Shown piece after piece: positions 8,514 through 17,758 of a stretch of 44,801 nucleotides of DNA. Positions within the stretch are counted from its first letter, which is position 1, and every line of letters begins with the position of its first letter. This stretch comes from JAZNQL01 sp045531205. GTDB lineage: Bacteria > Bacillota > Clostridia > UMGS1883 > UMGS1540. The DNA is taken from positions 1 to 44,801 of the forward strand of contig JAZSDN010000047.1 of assembly GCA_045531205.1 (NCBI GenBank), in the 5' to 3' direction. The position numbers and the translations under genes are program-made. The notes under the pieces are model-generated. The model saw nothing but the letters and a program-made list of their open reading frames with translations, was not told where the DNA came from and searched no databases.

Positions 8514-9692
8514 ATGAGTCTTAACTCCACCCCCTCCTCAGAAAGAGTGCATATAGGCTTTTTCGGGGTTACTAACGCTGGCAAGTCAAGCATTGTAAAC
8601 GCTTTGACAAATCAGGAAATGGCAATGGTTTCTAATATTGCGGGAACTACCACAGACCCCGTTTCAAAGGCTATGGAGATTTTGCCCATAGGTCCTTGTG
8701 TTATTGTTGATACTCCGGGACTTTCAGACGAAAGCGAGCTTGGTCAAAAGCGTATTAAAAAAACCTATCAGGTTTTAAATCTTATTGATGCGGCTTGCCT
8801 TTGTATTGATGCGCAAATTGGGAAAACGGAAAACGATACCCGCCTTATAAATGCTTTTTTGGAAAAAAAGATTCCTTTTTTAATTGCTTATAACAAAGCC
8901 GATATTACTGATAAAAAGTACGATGACGGCATTATGGTCAGTGCAAAAACGGGCAAAAATATAGAGGAGTTAAAAATTGCCCTTTCCAAAATTTTAAAGA
9001 CAGAAGAAAAAAATACAAAAATTATTGGCGATTTACTTATGCCCGAAGATGTTTGTGTTCTTTGTATTCCAATTGACGAGTCAGCACCAAAGGGCAGACT
9101 TATCCTTCCCCAGCAACAGGTTATAAGGGATATTTTAGATTCAAACGCATTGGCAATTACCACAAAGCCCGAAACGCTGGATGCTACTCTTAAAAAGCTT
9201 TGTGCCCCGCCCAAAATCGTTATAACAGACAGTCAGGCTTTTTCGGAGGTTTCTAAAATTGTTCCCGAAAGTATCCCACTTACATCTTTTTCTGTGCTTA
9301 TGGCACGCTACAAAGGTTTTTTAAAAACTGCAGTAGAAGGGGCAAGGGCAATAGAAAATTTAAAAGACGGCGACACAATTTTAATGGGCGAAGGATGTAC
9401 CCACCACCGCCAATGCAATGATATAGGAAGTGTTAAACTGCCTAATCTTATAAAAAAATATACAAAAAAAGATGTTAATTTTGAGTATAGCTCGGGGAAA
9501 GGTTTTCCCGAATATTTGTCAAAATACAGTCTTGTAATCCATTGCGGCGGATGTATGCTTACAGAGCGTGAGGTTTTATATCGCCAAAAATGTACACTTG
9601 ATAGCGAAATTCCATTTACAAACTACGGCACAGCAATTGCTTATATGAACGGAATTTTAGAAAGAAGTATTAAGATGTTCCCAAATTTATAA
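8514..9692 (+). CDS. hydF: [FeFe]-hydrogenase maturase HydF, GTPase and scaffold
   Basis: 392 aa. HydF carries the assembled diiron precursor and delivers it to apo-HydA. The N-terminal TrmE/Era-like GTPase has G1 GVTNAGKS (18-25), G3 DTPG and G4 NKAD. The C-terminal scaffold has the complete metal-binding motif CxHx45HCxxC: C295, H297, H343, C344, C347 (EGCTHHRQC and HCGGC). GAGGTGAT is 6 bases before the ATG. It is last in the hyd operon and is followed by a terminator at 9722. The structural hydrogenase gene hydA is absent from the window and must be elsewhere. Confidence 0.95.
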   Translation: MSLNSTPSSERVHIGFFGVTNAGKSSIVNALTNQEMAMVSNIAGTTTDPVSKAMEILPIGPCVIVDTPGLSDESELGQKRIKKTYQVLNLIDAACLCIDAQIGKTENDTRLINAFLEKKIPFLIAYNKADITDKKYDDGIMVSAKTGKNIEELKIALSKILKTEEKNTKIIGDLLMPEDVCVLCIPIDESAPKGRLILPQQQVIRDILDSNALAITTKPETLDATLKKLCAPPKIVITDSQAFSEVSKIVPESIPLTSFSVLMARYKGFLKTAVEGARAIENLKDGDTILMGEGCTHHRQCNDIGSVKLPNLIKKYTKKDVNFEYSSGKGFPEYLSKYSLVIHCGGCMLTEREVLYRQKCTLDSEIPFTNYGTAIAYMNGILERSIKMFPNL

Positions 9693-9721
9693 ATAACCCT
9701 TGCAGGGGCAAGCAAAAGAAT

Positions 9722-9750
9722 AAAGAGTTTGCGTTTTGCAAACTCTTTTT
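9722..9750 (+). terminator. Terminator after hydF
   Basis: AAAGAGTTTGC (9722-9732) pairs with GCAAACTCTTT (9738-9748) around GTTTT and continues in T. It ends the hyd operon. The A-rich left side makes it a plausible bidirectional terminator for the converging gene at 9788-11488. Confidence 0.85.
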
Positions 9751-9787
9751 ATTGTGCAGTCATAAAACAAGGCTTTTTATAAGGCTC

Positions 9788-11488
9788 TTATTTTCCGAGC
9801 ATATTTGCATAAAGCATAAAACAAAAGGCGGAAGGCTCTTCGTTTACAAGGCTTCCAAAGGTGTGATAAATCTTTTTTGCGTCAAGAAGATAATTTGTAT
9901 CCCCTGTTATTTTATAAAGCTTTTCAAGGCAAAAGGCAAGAACCGAGTTTGAAGAGGGCAAAGCCCCGTCCTCTGCTTCCATAGGTCTTAAAATAAGTCC
10001 TTCGGCATCAGCGGCATAAAAATATACGCCACCCTTTTCGTCCCAGAAATAGTTCATTATTTCAAGCCACGCTTCCTGTGCCCGCTTTAAATATAAAGAG
10101 TCCTCTGTTGCATCATAAAGCTCTAAAAGTGCCCACAGATAAAAACAGTAATCGTCGGCAAAGGCTGTTACAGAAAGTTCTCCGTCATAAAAAGATGACA
10201 TAAGCCGACCCTCTGCACGAAGGGTTTCGTCTGTAAATCTTAATGCACTTTTTGCCGCGGTAAGATATTTTTTGTTTTGAGTTTTAGAATACCCTTTTGC
10301 AAAAGCACATATTGCCGCACAGTTCGCCGAGGTTAAAAACTTTTTGTCAATGGCGGGTTTTTCACGCTCTGCACGCTTGTTTTGCAAAAGCACAAATTCG
10401 GCAGAAAAGTTTTTGTCGGTATCCTCTAAAATCTGGGGAAGGCTTTTTCTTTCGCCAATATTAAAGGTTTTGCAAAAATCTAAAGCGGCTTTGCCTAAAG
10501 CTTCTTTTATTTCACGTTTGTTCCACAGATAAAAAGCTCCCTCGCCATTTTTTGTAACTGCCGAAATAGAGGTATAAAATCCTCCAGAGCCTGAATGTAA
10601 GTCATTCAGCATAAAATCAAGGGTACGGCAGGCGGTTTTTTCAAAACCCTCGCCCGCTTCAAAAAATGTATAGGCTAAAAGAGCATTTTCAAAAAGCATT
10701 TTTTCATAGTGGGGCACCGACCAGTTGCGTGTTGTAGAATATCTGAAAAAGCCTCCGCCCACATGGTCGCAAAGACCGCCCAGTGCAATTTTTGAAAGAG
10801 TTTTTTGTGCCATATCCAAAGCTTCACGGCTTGCATATTTTTTTGAATACAAAAGCAGGAATAAAAGTGTTGGTGCCATGGGAAACTTTTGATATGAGCC
10901 AAAACCTCCGTATTCAGAGTCAAATACATTTTGCAGGGATTCAAATGCGGTTTCGGCTGAATCGGGCAGAATGTCTTCGCTGTGAAGCGAGTCGGCATCA
11001 TTTATAAGCTCGGAAATTTTGCCTGCCGTTTCAACGATTTCCTGCCTGTTTTCGCTCCAGGCACGGGCGGCACTTTCGGCAATGCTTTTAAACGAGGGCA
11101 AGCCTCCTTTGTCACGGTCGGGGTAATAAGTCCCCGCAAAAAAAGGTTTTTTTGAAGGGGTTAAAAAAAGATTTAACGGCCAACCTCCGCTGCCTGTTAT
11201 GGCACGGCACACATTCATATAAACTGTGTCAATATCGGGGCGTTGTTCCCTGTCTACCTTTACGGGAACAAAATATTTATTTATAACCTCGGCTGTTTTC
11301 TGGTCGGAAAAGCTTTCCTTTGCCATTTCGTGGCACCAGTGACACGCAGAATAACCTATACTTAAAAAAATGGGCTTATCTTCAAGCCTTGCTTTTTCAA
11401 AAGCTTCGGCACTCCACGGATACCAGTTGACGGGATTTTGTGCATGGCTTAAAAGATAAGGACTTTTTGATTTATATAATCTGTTCAT
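9788..11488 (-). CDS. DUF255 thioredoxin-fold protein (YyaL/SSP411 family), shortened
   Basis: 566 aa. The first ~160 residues are the DUF255 thioredoxin-like domain, with the family opening SPYLLSHAQNPVNWYPW, the redox motif CHWC (49-52) and VDREQRPDID..GGWPLNLFLTP. The rest is an (alpha/alpha)6 barrel like N-acylglucosamine 2-epimerases. The family's function is not established. Relatives are usually about 650-700 aa; this one stops after the barrel (YANMLGK) and seems to lack the last ~100 residues. I see no in-frame continuation or frameshift, so this is probably a natural short form. ATG at 11488 has a modest AGGAA site. It is divergent from clpE and single in its transcript. Confidence 0.88.
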   Translation of the reverse strand: MNRLYKSKSPYLLSHAQNPVNWYPWSAEAFEKARLEDKPIFLSIGYSACHWCHEMAKESFSDQKTAEVINKYFVPVKVDREQRPDIDTVYMNVCRAITGSGGWPLNLFLTPSKKPFFAGTYYPDRDKGGLPSFKSIAESAARAWSENRQEIVETAGKISELINDADSLHSEDILPDSAETAFESLQNVFDSEYGGFGSYQKFPMAPTLLFLLLYSKKYASREALDMAQKTLSKIALGGLCDHVGGGFFRYSTTRNWSVPHYEKMLFENALLAYTFFEAGEGFEKTACRTLDFMLNDLHSGSGGFYTSISAVTKNGEGAFYLWNKREIKEALGKAALDFCKTFNIGERKSLPQILEDTDKNFSAEFVLLQNKRAEREKPAIDKKFLTSANCAAICAFAKGYSKTQNKKYLTAAKSALRFTDETLRAEGRLMSSFYDGELSVTAFADDYCFYLWALLELYDATEDSLYLKRAQEAWLEIMNYFWDEKGGVYFYAADAEGLILRPMEAEDGALPSSNSVLAFCLEKLYKITGDTNYLLDAKKIYHTFGSLVNEEPSAFCFMLYANMLGK

Positions 11489-11549
11489 AAAATCATTCCT
11501 TTCAGAATTAGTATGCCCGTAAAAATTTTAGGTTATAAATTAAAATCCA

Positions 11550-11578
11550 TTTACAAAAAATAAAAAATATGGTACAAT
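11550..11578 (+). promoter_or_regulatory. Sigma-A promoter for the ClpE-like ATPase
   Basis: TTTACA (11550-11555), 17-bp spacer, TACAAT (11573-11578). I looked for the CtsR heptamer repeat and for CIRCE between here and the ATG and found neither, so heat-shock control by the usual repressors is not visible. Confidence 0.65.
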
Positions 11579-11642
11579 AAACTTTAACAGTCATCTTTAG
11601 TGTTGGTTGTTAAGGCTAAAATTAAACCACAGGAGTAAAAAA

Positions 11643-13856
11643 ATGGTTCTTTGTTCAAGATGTAAAAAAAATATGGCCGTTTTATTTGTTATGAAGGTTG
11701 AAAACGGCAATAAAATAAAAGAGGGCTTGTGCCTTCAGTGTGCACAGGAGCTTGGGCTTAATCCTCCGCAGATTGCGGGGAATATGGATTTAGACCCCGA
11801 AATGCTGGAAAATTTGGAAGAACAGATAGGTCAGATGATTGCCGAAGCGGGCGGTGAAGATGCTTTGGGCAGTCTTTTCCCCATTTTTGAAGGTAATTTT
11901 AAAGAGGAAGGAAAAGAACAACCTCCAAAAGAAGGCAAGAAAAAGCAAAAAAAGAAAAGCGTGCTTGATACCTACGGCATAAATCTTACCGAAAAAGCCG
12001 CACGGGGCGAAATTGACCGTGTAATAGGCAGAGATACAGAAATAACACGCTGTACAGAAATTTTAAACAGACGAAACAAAAATAACCCCTGCCTTATTGG
12101 CGAGCCAGGTGTTGGCAAAACCGCCATTGCGGAAGGCCTTGCGGTGCGTATTGCAGAGGGTAACGTTCCCGCAAAGCTTTTGAAAAAGAGAATATATCTG
12201 CTTGACTTTACAGCTATGGTTGCAGGCACACAGTTCCGCGGTCAGTTTGAAGGAAGGCTTAAATCCTTAATTGACGAAGTACGGGCAGATAAAGATATAA
12301 TTTTAGTAATAGACGAGCTTCATAACATAGTGGGTGCAGGCGAAGCAGAGGGTGCAATGAGTGCCGCAAACATATTAAAGCCTGCCTTGGCAAGGGGCGA
12401 AATTCAGGTAATAGGTGCAACCACAATAAGCGAATACCGCCGTTATATAGAAAAAGACGGAGCTTTGGAACGCAGATTCCAGACAGTTTCTGTAGAAGAG
12501 CCCGATATTGAAGAAACAATAAAAATAATAATGGGCATAAAGGATTATTACGAAAAGTTCCACAGCGTTGTAATAACCGAGCCAATTGTTAGAAGTGCGG
12601 TTTTATTAAGCGAAAGATATATAAACGACCGTTTTCAGCCCGACAAGGCAATAGACGTAATTGACGAAGCGGCATCACGTGCAAATCTTCGTAACCGTGC
12701 GTTGACAGAGCTTGCTCAAAAAAACGAAGAGCTTGAAAAAATAAAGGCAGAATCGGGGGCATTGAACCCCGAAACAGAATCGGATTTTGCAAGAATAGCA
12801 GAGCTTCGTACCAAGGAAATACTTGTAGGTGAAGAAATTGACCGCATAAAATCCGAAATGAAGGACGAATACCTTTCGGTTGACGATATAGCGGGAGTAA
12901 TAGAAGGATGGACAAAAATCCCCGCACGCAGGATAACACAGGAAGAAACACAAAGACTTTTAGAGCTTGAAGAAACTTTAAAAGAGCGTGTAAAGGGACA
13001 GGACGAGGCAATTTCATCTGTTTCGTCTGCAATAAGACGAGGAAGAGCAGGTCTTTCCATTAAAGCACGCCCTGTAACATTTTTATTTACAGGTCAGACA
13101 GGCGTTGGTAAAACCGAGCTTGTGCTTGCACTTTCCGAGGCAGTATTCGGCAGTGAGGATGCGCTTATCCGCCTTGATATGTCGGAATATATGGAAAAAC
13201 ACGCCGTTTCAAAAATTATAGGAGCACCTCCGGGGTATGTAGGATATGATGACGGCGGTCAGCTTACCGAAAAAATCCGCCGCAGACCTTATTCTGTAAT
13301 ACTTTTAGACGAAGTAGAAAAAGCACACCCCGAGGTTTTGAATATATTTTTGCAGATAATGGAGGACGGAAAGGTTTCGGACAGTCACGGCAAAAAGGTA
13401 AGCTTTGCAAATTCAATACTTATAATGACCTCAAACGCAGGGGCAGACTATAAAAATTCGGTAACAGGCTATGTTACAAGCGAGGACACAGGCAAAAAAA
13501 CAAAGGCACTTGACGCCCTAAAAGAATTTATGCGTCCCGAATTTTTAAACAGAATTGATGAAATAATAGTATTTAATGCCTTAAACCGTGACACATTAAG
13601 GATTATACTTAAAAAGATGCTTTCGGAATTTGCAGGAAAGCTTATGGAAAAGGGCATAAAATTTGAAATTACAGAGGAAGCAGAAGAGCTTTTATTACAG
13701 GAAGGCTACGACCCCAAAAACGGTGCAAGACCTTTACGCAGAGTTATAATGCGACGTCTTGAGGACGCTGCCGCACAAAAAATAATAAAAGGCGAAACAA
13801 AAGAAAATGAGGTATTTTCGGTTTATGCAGAAAATGGAGAAATCCGCATAAAATAA
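11643..13856 (+). CDS. clpE: ClpE-type AAA+ unfoldase with N-terminal zinc finger
   Basis: 737 aa. An ATP-dependent unfoldase that would feed ClpP or disaggregate proteins. A four-cysteine zinc finger opens the protein (C4, C7, C30, C33), the mark of ClpE rather than ClpC. A charged linker with KKKQKKK (~99-105) leads to AAA-1 (Walker A GEPGVGKT, 153-160; Walker B VIDELH), a short coiled middle domain (~350-430), and AAA-2 (GQTGVGKT, 484-491; LLDEVEKAHPE) with the Clp C-terminal domain. The tandem Clp-N repeats of ClpC are absent. The ATG at 11643 has AGGAG 8 bases upstream and places the zinc finger at once; an earlier ATG at 11607 has no ribosome site. Could be annotated simply as ATP-dependent Clp protease ATP-binding subunit. 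Confidence 0.9.
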   Translation: MVLCSRCKKNMAVLFVMKVENGNKIKEGLCLQCAQELGLNPPQIAGNMDLDPEMLENLEEQIGQMIAEAGGEDALGSLFPIFEGNFKEEGKEQPPKEGKKKQKKKSVLDTYGINLTEKAARGEIDRVIGRDTEITRCTEILNRRNKNNPCLIGEPGVGKTAIAEGLAVRIAEGNVPAKLLKKRIYLLDFTAMVAGTQFRGQFEGRLKSLIDEVRADKDIILVIDELHNIVGAGEAEGAMSAANILKPALARGEIQVIGATTISEYRRYIEKDGALERRFQTVSVEEPDIEETIKIIMGIKDYYEKFHSVVITEPIVRSAVLLSERYINDRFQPDKAIDVIDEAASRANLRNRALTELAQKNEELEKIKAESGALNPETESDFARIAELRTKEILVGEEIDRIKSEMKDEYLSVDDIAGVIEGWTKIPARRITQEETQRLLELEETLKERVKGQDEAISSVSSAIRRGRAGLSIKARPVTFLFTGQTGVGKTELVLALSEAVFGSEDALIRLDMSEYMEKHAVSKIIGAPPGYVGYDDGGQLTEKIRRRPYSVILLDEVEKAHPEVLNIFLQIMEDGKVSDSHGKKVSFANSILIMTSNAGADYKNSVTGYVTSEDTGKKTKALDALKEFMRPEFLNRIDEIIVFNALNRDTLRIILKKMLSEFAGKLMEKGIKFEITEEAEELLLQEGYDPKNGARPLRRVIMRRLEDAAAQKIIKGETKENEVFSVYAENGEIRIK

Positions 13857-13859
13857 AGG

Positions 13860-13896
13860 AATGAGAGGCTTTTTTATAACAAAAAAGCCTCTCATT
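13860..13896 (+). terminator. Terminator-like inverted repeat after clpE
   Basis: A perfect 16-bp stem (AATGAGAGGCTTTTTT at 13860-13875 with its complement at 13881-13896, loop ATAAC) lies 3 bases after the clpE stop. No long T-run follows, but the stem itself ends in U:A pairs. It likely ends the clpE transcript or protects its 3' end. Confidence 0.7.
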
Positions 13897-14005
13897 TGAA
13901 AAGCAGGAATTAAGTGTTAATTAAAAGTAAATGCTATGTAACAATGTTGTAATATTCCTGTGGTACAATATATTTAGAAAATCAGGAAAGGAAGGTCAAA
14001 GGCTA

Positions 14006-14482
14006 ATGAAAAAACTGGCAAGTTTAGTTTTAACAATTTTATTAGTAATGCTTTTCTCGGTAAGTTGCCTTGCAGCACCTTCCGTAGTAGAAGCAGGTGC
14101 TCAAAGCACTGCTGACGGCTTGATTACAGTTAAAAAACCCGAAAATTCTGTTTCGTCAACCACAAAGCAGAAATATACAATTTCGGCAGTTTGCGTTCCC
14201 GGAACAGAAGTAGCTCTTTACGGTTACGATAAAACAACAGGTAAATTCAATCTCAAAAAGAATTCTCTTGGCAACCCCCTTGTTACAACAGTAGGTTCCA
14301 GCGGAATTTATTTGCAGGAAATTGACCTTGCAACCGAAACAAACTATATTATGGTAAGAGCTCAGTATGGCGAAGGTTATTATCAGAATGTACGTCTTGA
14401 CATAACCTTACTTAATCAAAGCCTTCTTGACAGTATAAAGGGCTTTGCCGCAAACTTCAGCTCAATTTTCGGGGGCTGGTAA
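14006..14482 (+). CDS. Small secreted protein of unknown function, first gene of the yycHI operon
   Basis: 158 aa, not recognised. Residues 1-24 are a clear Sec signal (MKKLASLVLTILLVMLFSVS then CLAAP). The mature part is a single predicted beta-rich domain: VKKPENSVSSTTKQKYTISAVCVPGTEVALYGYD, then GIYLQEIDLATETNYIMVRAQYGEG, like a small Ig or beta-sandwich fold. The start at 14006 follows GGAAGG; the frame open from 13931 has no ribosome site. The stop is 3 bases before yycH, so it is almost surely translated with YycH and YycI and may work with them at the outer membrane face. A function in envelope sensing is inference. Confidence 0.75.
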   Translation: MKKLASLVLTILLVMLFSVSCLAAPSVVEAGAQSTADGLITVKKPENSVSSTTKQKYTISAVCVPGTEVALYGYDKTTGKFNLKKNSLGNPLVTTVGSSGIYLQEIDLATETNYIMVRAQYGEGYYQNVRLDITLLNQSLLDSIKGFAANFSSIFGGW

Positions 14483-14485
14483 TAA

Positions 14486-15943
14486 GTGAAAAAGGAAAAA
14501 GCAAAAACAGGCATACTTATACTTTTAATAATATGCAGTTTTGTGTTGTCCGCACGCGTATGGTTTAGCAGAGAATTATGGCCTAACGGCTATAATTCTT
14601 TTCTTGCGCTTGGGGACGACTTTTTATTTTCGGGACTTTTTAAAAAAGGCGAATATTCAATGCCTATAGATAATCTTTCAAAACCGCAGAAAATAGTTGT
14701 AACCGCAGGCGAAAACAGAAGTGTTTATTATAACAGCGACCCTTCTTTTGACACAGTTCACAGCGGAATAAAAAAATGCTTTGAAGCAGTTTTAAGCGAC
14801 GAGCTTTACGTTACCCGAAAAGCCGTGGTTGAAGAAAGCGAATGGTACGGCGTTATGCGAAATGACGAGCTGCTCGATACACGCTCGCTTTATATTGACT
14901 ATTCTCTTTCGTTTACTCCAACAATATTCGGTCAGGTTTTAGGGGTTGAAAACACCTGGCTTTCAGACCCAGGAAAGGTGCGTGAATTTATTCTGGCACC
15001 GCTTGAAGATGAAACTTTGCTTTTTTATGTTCGTGACGGGTCTGATAACAACATATATAAATACTATATCAGCTATCCCGAAATTGCAGAGCTTGTAAGC
15101 ACAATAAAAAACTACAGTGCAAACGACGAAACAAGCAATTACTCCTATGCGTTTGAATTAAATCTTGATGCTGCGGCATCAACTCCTGATGCTCCTGTTA
15201 TGCAAAAGGTTGTGCTTGATTCGCTGGTGCTTGTATCGCCTAACACTTCTGCTACACCCGTAATTTCAAGCAAAAATCCGCTTGAGGATAAGTACAGGGC
15301 AGACAGAATTTTAGAAGCCTTTGACTATAACAATTCTGCCATAACTCCTTATGAGGACACAAAAGGAATAAAAAATTTTGTAGGTAACTACAGCTCTTTA
15401 AAAATATATCCAAGCGGAATGGTGGAATATTCTGCCGTTGAAGATTCAAAGGGAATAAATCTGTTTTACGATTCCGACGCAAAGCCGACTCTTTATGAAG
15501 CCTTAAACAAAGCCGTTGATTTTGCCGAAAACGTGTGGGATGCAATACTTCCCGGCGCAAGCTTTGATGTGCTTGTAACAAGCGACTTAACAGAGGACGG
15601 CGGAAGCGAATACCGCTTTACTTTAGACTATTATGTAGAAGGCACACCCGTTTCGGTAAACCTTTCTGACGGAACAAAAAGTGCGGTTGAAATAGTTGTT
15701 AAAAACGGAATGATGACAAAATACCGCCACCTTATACGCAGTTACGAAAGAACAGAAAAAACAAAAGAAAATCTTTCTATGGTTTCAGCACTTGACAGTA
15801 TATTTGATTCCTTCTCACAACGTGACACGCAAACATCAATAAATAACATTTTCTTATCCTATGTTGAAAACGGACTTGACAGCGAAAGAGAAACCGTGTG
15901 GTGCGTAAGAGCAGGGGAAGATATTATGTTTATTGAGGAGTAA
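14486..15943 (+). CDS. yycH: YycH-like regulatory membrane protein
   Basis: 485 aa. One N-terminal membrane helix (about 8-24, GILILLIICSFVLSARVWF), then a large extracytoplasmic domain with the YycH landmarks SRELWPNGYNSF near the membrane and a long central beta-rich region (GNYSSLKIYPSGMVEYS). In Bacillus YycH pairs with YycI through their membrane helices and restrains the WalK (YycG) sensor kinase controlling cell-wall metabolism. The start is GTG at 14486 with a weak site. walR and walK are not in the window, so the pair is detached from its usual locus. Similarity is diffuse, as normal for YycH; the YycI neighbour supports the call. Confidence 0.75.
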   Translation: MKKEKAKTGILILLIICSFVLSARVWFSRELWPNGYNSFLALGDDFLFSGLFKKGEYSMPIDNLSKPQKIVVTAGENRSVYYNSDPSFDTVHSGIKKCFEAVLSDELYVTRKAVVEESEWYGVMRNDELLDTRSLYIDYSLSFTPTIFGQVLGVENTWLSDPGKVREFILAPLEDETLLFYVRDGSDNNIYKYYISYPEIAELVSTIKNYSANDETSNYSYAFELNLDAAASTPDAPVMQKVVLDSLVLVSPNTSATPVISSKNPLEDKYRADRILEAFDYNNSAITPYEDTKGIKNFVGNYSSLKIYPSGMVEYSAVEDSKGINLFYDSDAKPTLYEALNKAVDFAENVWDAILPGASFDVLVTSDLTEDGGSEYRFTLDYYVEGTPVSVNLSDGTKSAVEIVVKNGMMTKYRHLIRSYERTEKTKENLSMVSALDSIFDSFSQRDTQTSINNIFLSYVENGLDSERETVWCVRAGEDIMFIEE

Positions 15944-15946
15944 GAA

Positions 15947-16732
15947 ATGAACTGGAGTAAAATACAAACAGCACTTATTATACTTTTTCTGGCAATAAAT
16001 ATTTTTCTTTTGTGCAACATTGCGTATAACAATATATCAAAAATAGCTGCAGAAAAAAAAGACCTTGAAAAAACAGTTGAAATATTAAAGCAAAGCGGAG
16101 TTACATTACCCGAGCCGTTGCCCAAAACTCCAAGAATGCAGGTTCTTTCTGTAGAAAATATACTTGCAGATGTTTCGTCTGTTGCAGAAAAGCTTTTTTC
16201 AGGCGAAGAATTTGAAGTTCAGGAAAACGGAAATATAACAATTTGCAAAAATCAGGACAAAACACTTATTATATCGGGAAGCTTTATTGAATATAAAACA
16301 AACGAAAAACCTGATAAGCCTGCAAGAAAAAAGGCAGAAAAGCTTCTTTCGGATATTGGGTTTGATATAAACAAAGCCTACGTTTCGGAATCTGACACAC
16401 AGCTTTTGTTTGAAGGAATGTATGACGGGAAAAAGATTTACAGCAACAAATTAACCGTTGAGCTTTCAAACGATAAAATAAGCTATCTTCGCGGAAAATG
16501 GGCAAACGTAACAGGTAAATCGGGCAGTAAAACAAAAATAAAGCCTGTTTTGGATGCATTTGTAAATCTTTTAAGAGACGGGGTAAAAAATATTTTGGTA
16601 ACCTCTGTTGAGGCAGGGTACGAAATAAAAACCGATACATCAAACTCCGACTACAAAACAGCCGAAGCTGTACCTGTTTGGAGTATAAAAACAGATAACG
16701 GATTAAACCGTTTTTATGATGCAAGAAAATAA
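15947..16732 (+). CDS. yycI: YycI-like regulatory membrane protein
   Basis: 261 aa. The N-terminus MNWSKIQTALIILFLAINIF is the hallmark of YycI (short cytoplasmic tail, single helix about residues 7-27). A short coiled segment and a two-lobed extracellular domain follow, with a C-terminal repeat of VWSIKTDNGLNRFYDARK type that resembles the YycH/I peptidase-propeptide-like fold. The family acts with YycH to modulate the WalRK two-component system. GAGGAG within the yycH end lies 6 bases before the ATG, and the genes are 3 bases apart: translational coupling. Confidence 0.8.
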   Translation: MNWSKIQTALIILFLAINIFLLCNIAYNNISKIAAEKKDLEKTVEILKQSGVTLPEPLPKTPRMQVLSVENILADVSSVAEKLFSGEEFEVQENGNITICKNQDKTLIISGSFIEYKTNEKPDKPARKKAEKLLSDIGFDINKAYVSESDTQLLFEGMYDGKKIYSNKLTVELSNDKISYLRGKWANVTGKSGSKTKIKPVLDAFVNLLRDGVKNILVTSVEAGYEIKTDTSNSDYKTAEAVPVWSIKTDNGLNRFYDARK

Positions 16733-16748
16733 TTTTGGGAGGAAAAAA

Positions 16749-17747
16749 ATGAATAAATATTTAGGACATCCCGCACAGATAGCGGGAGCAGAAAAAGTAG
16801 AAGTATTATCAGGAAAAGGCAGAGGACTTCGCCTTTTGCAGGTAAGAAACGGTTTAGGGCTTGAATTTTCGGTAGCCGAAGACCGTTGTGCCGACATTTA
16901 CCGCCTTGAATTTATGGGCAAAAACTTTGGGTTCTTTTCGCCTTGCGGATATGTTGCCCCGCAGTTTTATGACAATAAAGGTGCAGGCTTTTTAAAATCC
17001 TTTACAGCAGGCTTTTTAACAACCTGCGGTCTTACAACGGTTGGCAAGCCCTGCACAGATAACGGCGAGGAATTGCCCCTTCACGGAAGCATAGGCAACA
17101 CCCCTGCGGATGTTTTTAATGCAGACGAAACAGATGATGAAATAATTATAACCGCAAAAATGAGAGATGCAAGAGTTTTTGGAGATAAAATGCTTCTTGA
17201 AAGAAAAATTGTATGCTCTAAAAAAGAAAATAAAATAACACTTTCTGATAAAGTGACAAATATAGGAACCCTTGTTTCTCCTTTTATGATTTTGTATCAT
17301 TGCAATATGGGTTATCCCCTTTTGTCAGAAAATGCAGAGGTTGTAATTCCAAATACAAAAACTCGCGGAAATGATGAATATGCACAAAAGTTTGCAGACC
17401 AAGCTTTATGTATGGAAAAACCGCAGGCAAACTTTCAGGAACAGTGCTTTAACTTTGATATGAAGGAAGAAAACGGCATAGCAAAGGCGGGCATTTATAA
17501 CAAAGATATAAGCCGCGGTCTTGTTATGAGCTATACTAAAGACACACTCGACAAGTTCAACGAATGGAAGATGATGGGCGAATACGACTATGTTTTAGGT
17601 CTTGAGCCATGTAATGCACTTCCCATAGGCAGAGATGCAGTAAGAGCAAACGGCGAGCTTAAGTTCTTAAATCCCGGGGAAAGTGCCAAAATGAATATAG
17701 TATTTGAAGTGTTTGACAATTACGAAGATTTTAAAAACAAAATTTAA
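16749..17747 (+). CDS. DUF4432 family aldose 1-epimerase-like protein
   Basis: 332 aa. A beta-sandwich galactose-mutarotase-like protein: FSVAEDRCADIYRLEFMGKN, GFFSPCGYVAP, LTTCGLTTVGKPC, LPLHGSIGNTPAD and MILYHCNMGYPLL are typical of the DUF4432 branch, with the His in LPLHG and the His in YHCNMGYP as likely active-site positions. The substrate is unknown; relatives sit in sugar-catabolic loci, so a role with an unusual sugar or its derivative is inferred. GGGAGG lies 7 bases before the ATG at 16749; an upstream ATG at 16716 would overlap yycI. It follows yycI by 16 bases and precedes the dehydrogenase by 11. Confidence 0.85.
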   Translation: MNKYLGHPAQIAGAEKVEVLSGKGRGLRLLQVRNGLGLEFSVAEDRCADIYRLEFMGKNFGFFSPCGYVAPQFYDNKGAGFLKSFTAGFLTTCGLTTVGKPCTDNGEELPLHGSIGNTPADVFNADETDDEIIITAKMRDARVFGDKMLLERKIVCSKKENKITLSDKVTNIGTLVSPFMILYHCNMGYPLLSENAEVVIPNTKTRGNDEYAQKFADQALCMEKPQANFQEQCFNFDMKEENGIAKAGIYNKDISRGLVMSYTKDTLDKFNEWKMMGEYDYVLGLEPCNALPIGRDAVRANGELKFLNPGESAKMNIVFEVFDNYEDFKNKI

Positions 17748-17758
17748 GGAGCAAAAAA

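Noticed and set aside
9693..9787. CCTTGCAGGGGCAAGC as a second regulatory hairpin after hydF
   Set aside because: Pairing is short and bulged; the terminator just after it explains the region.
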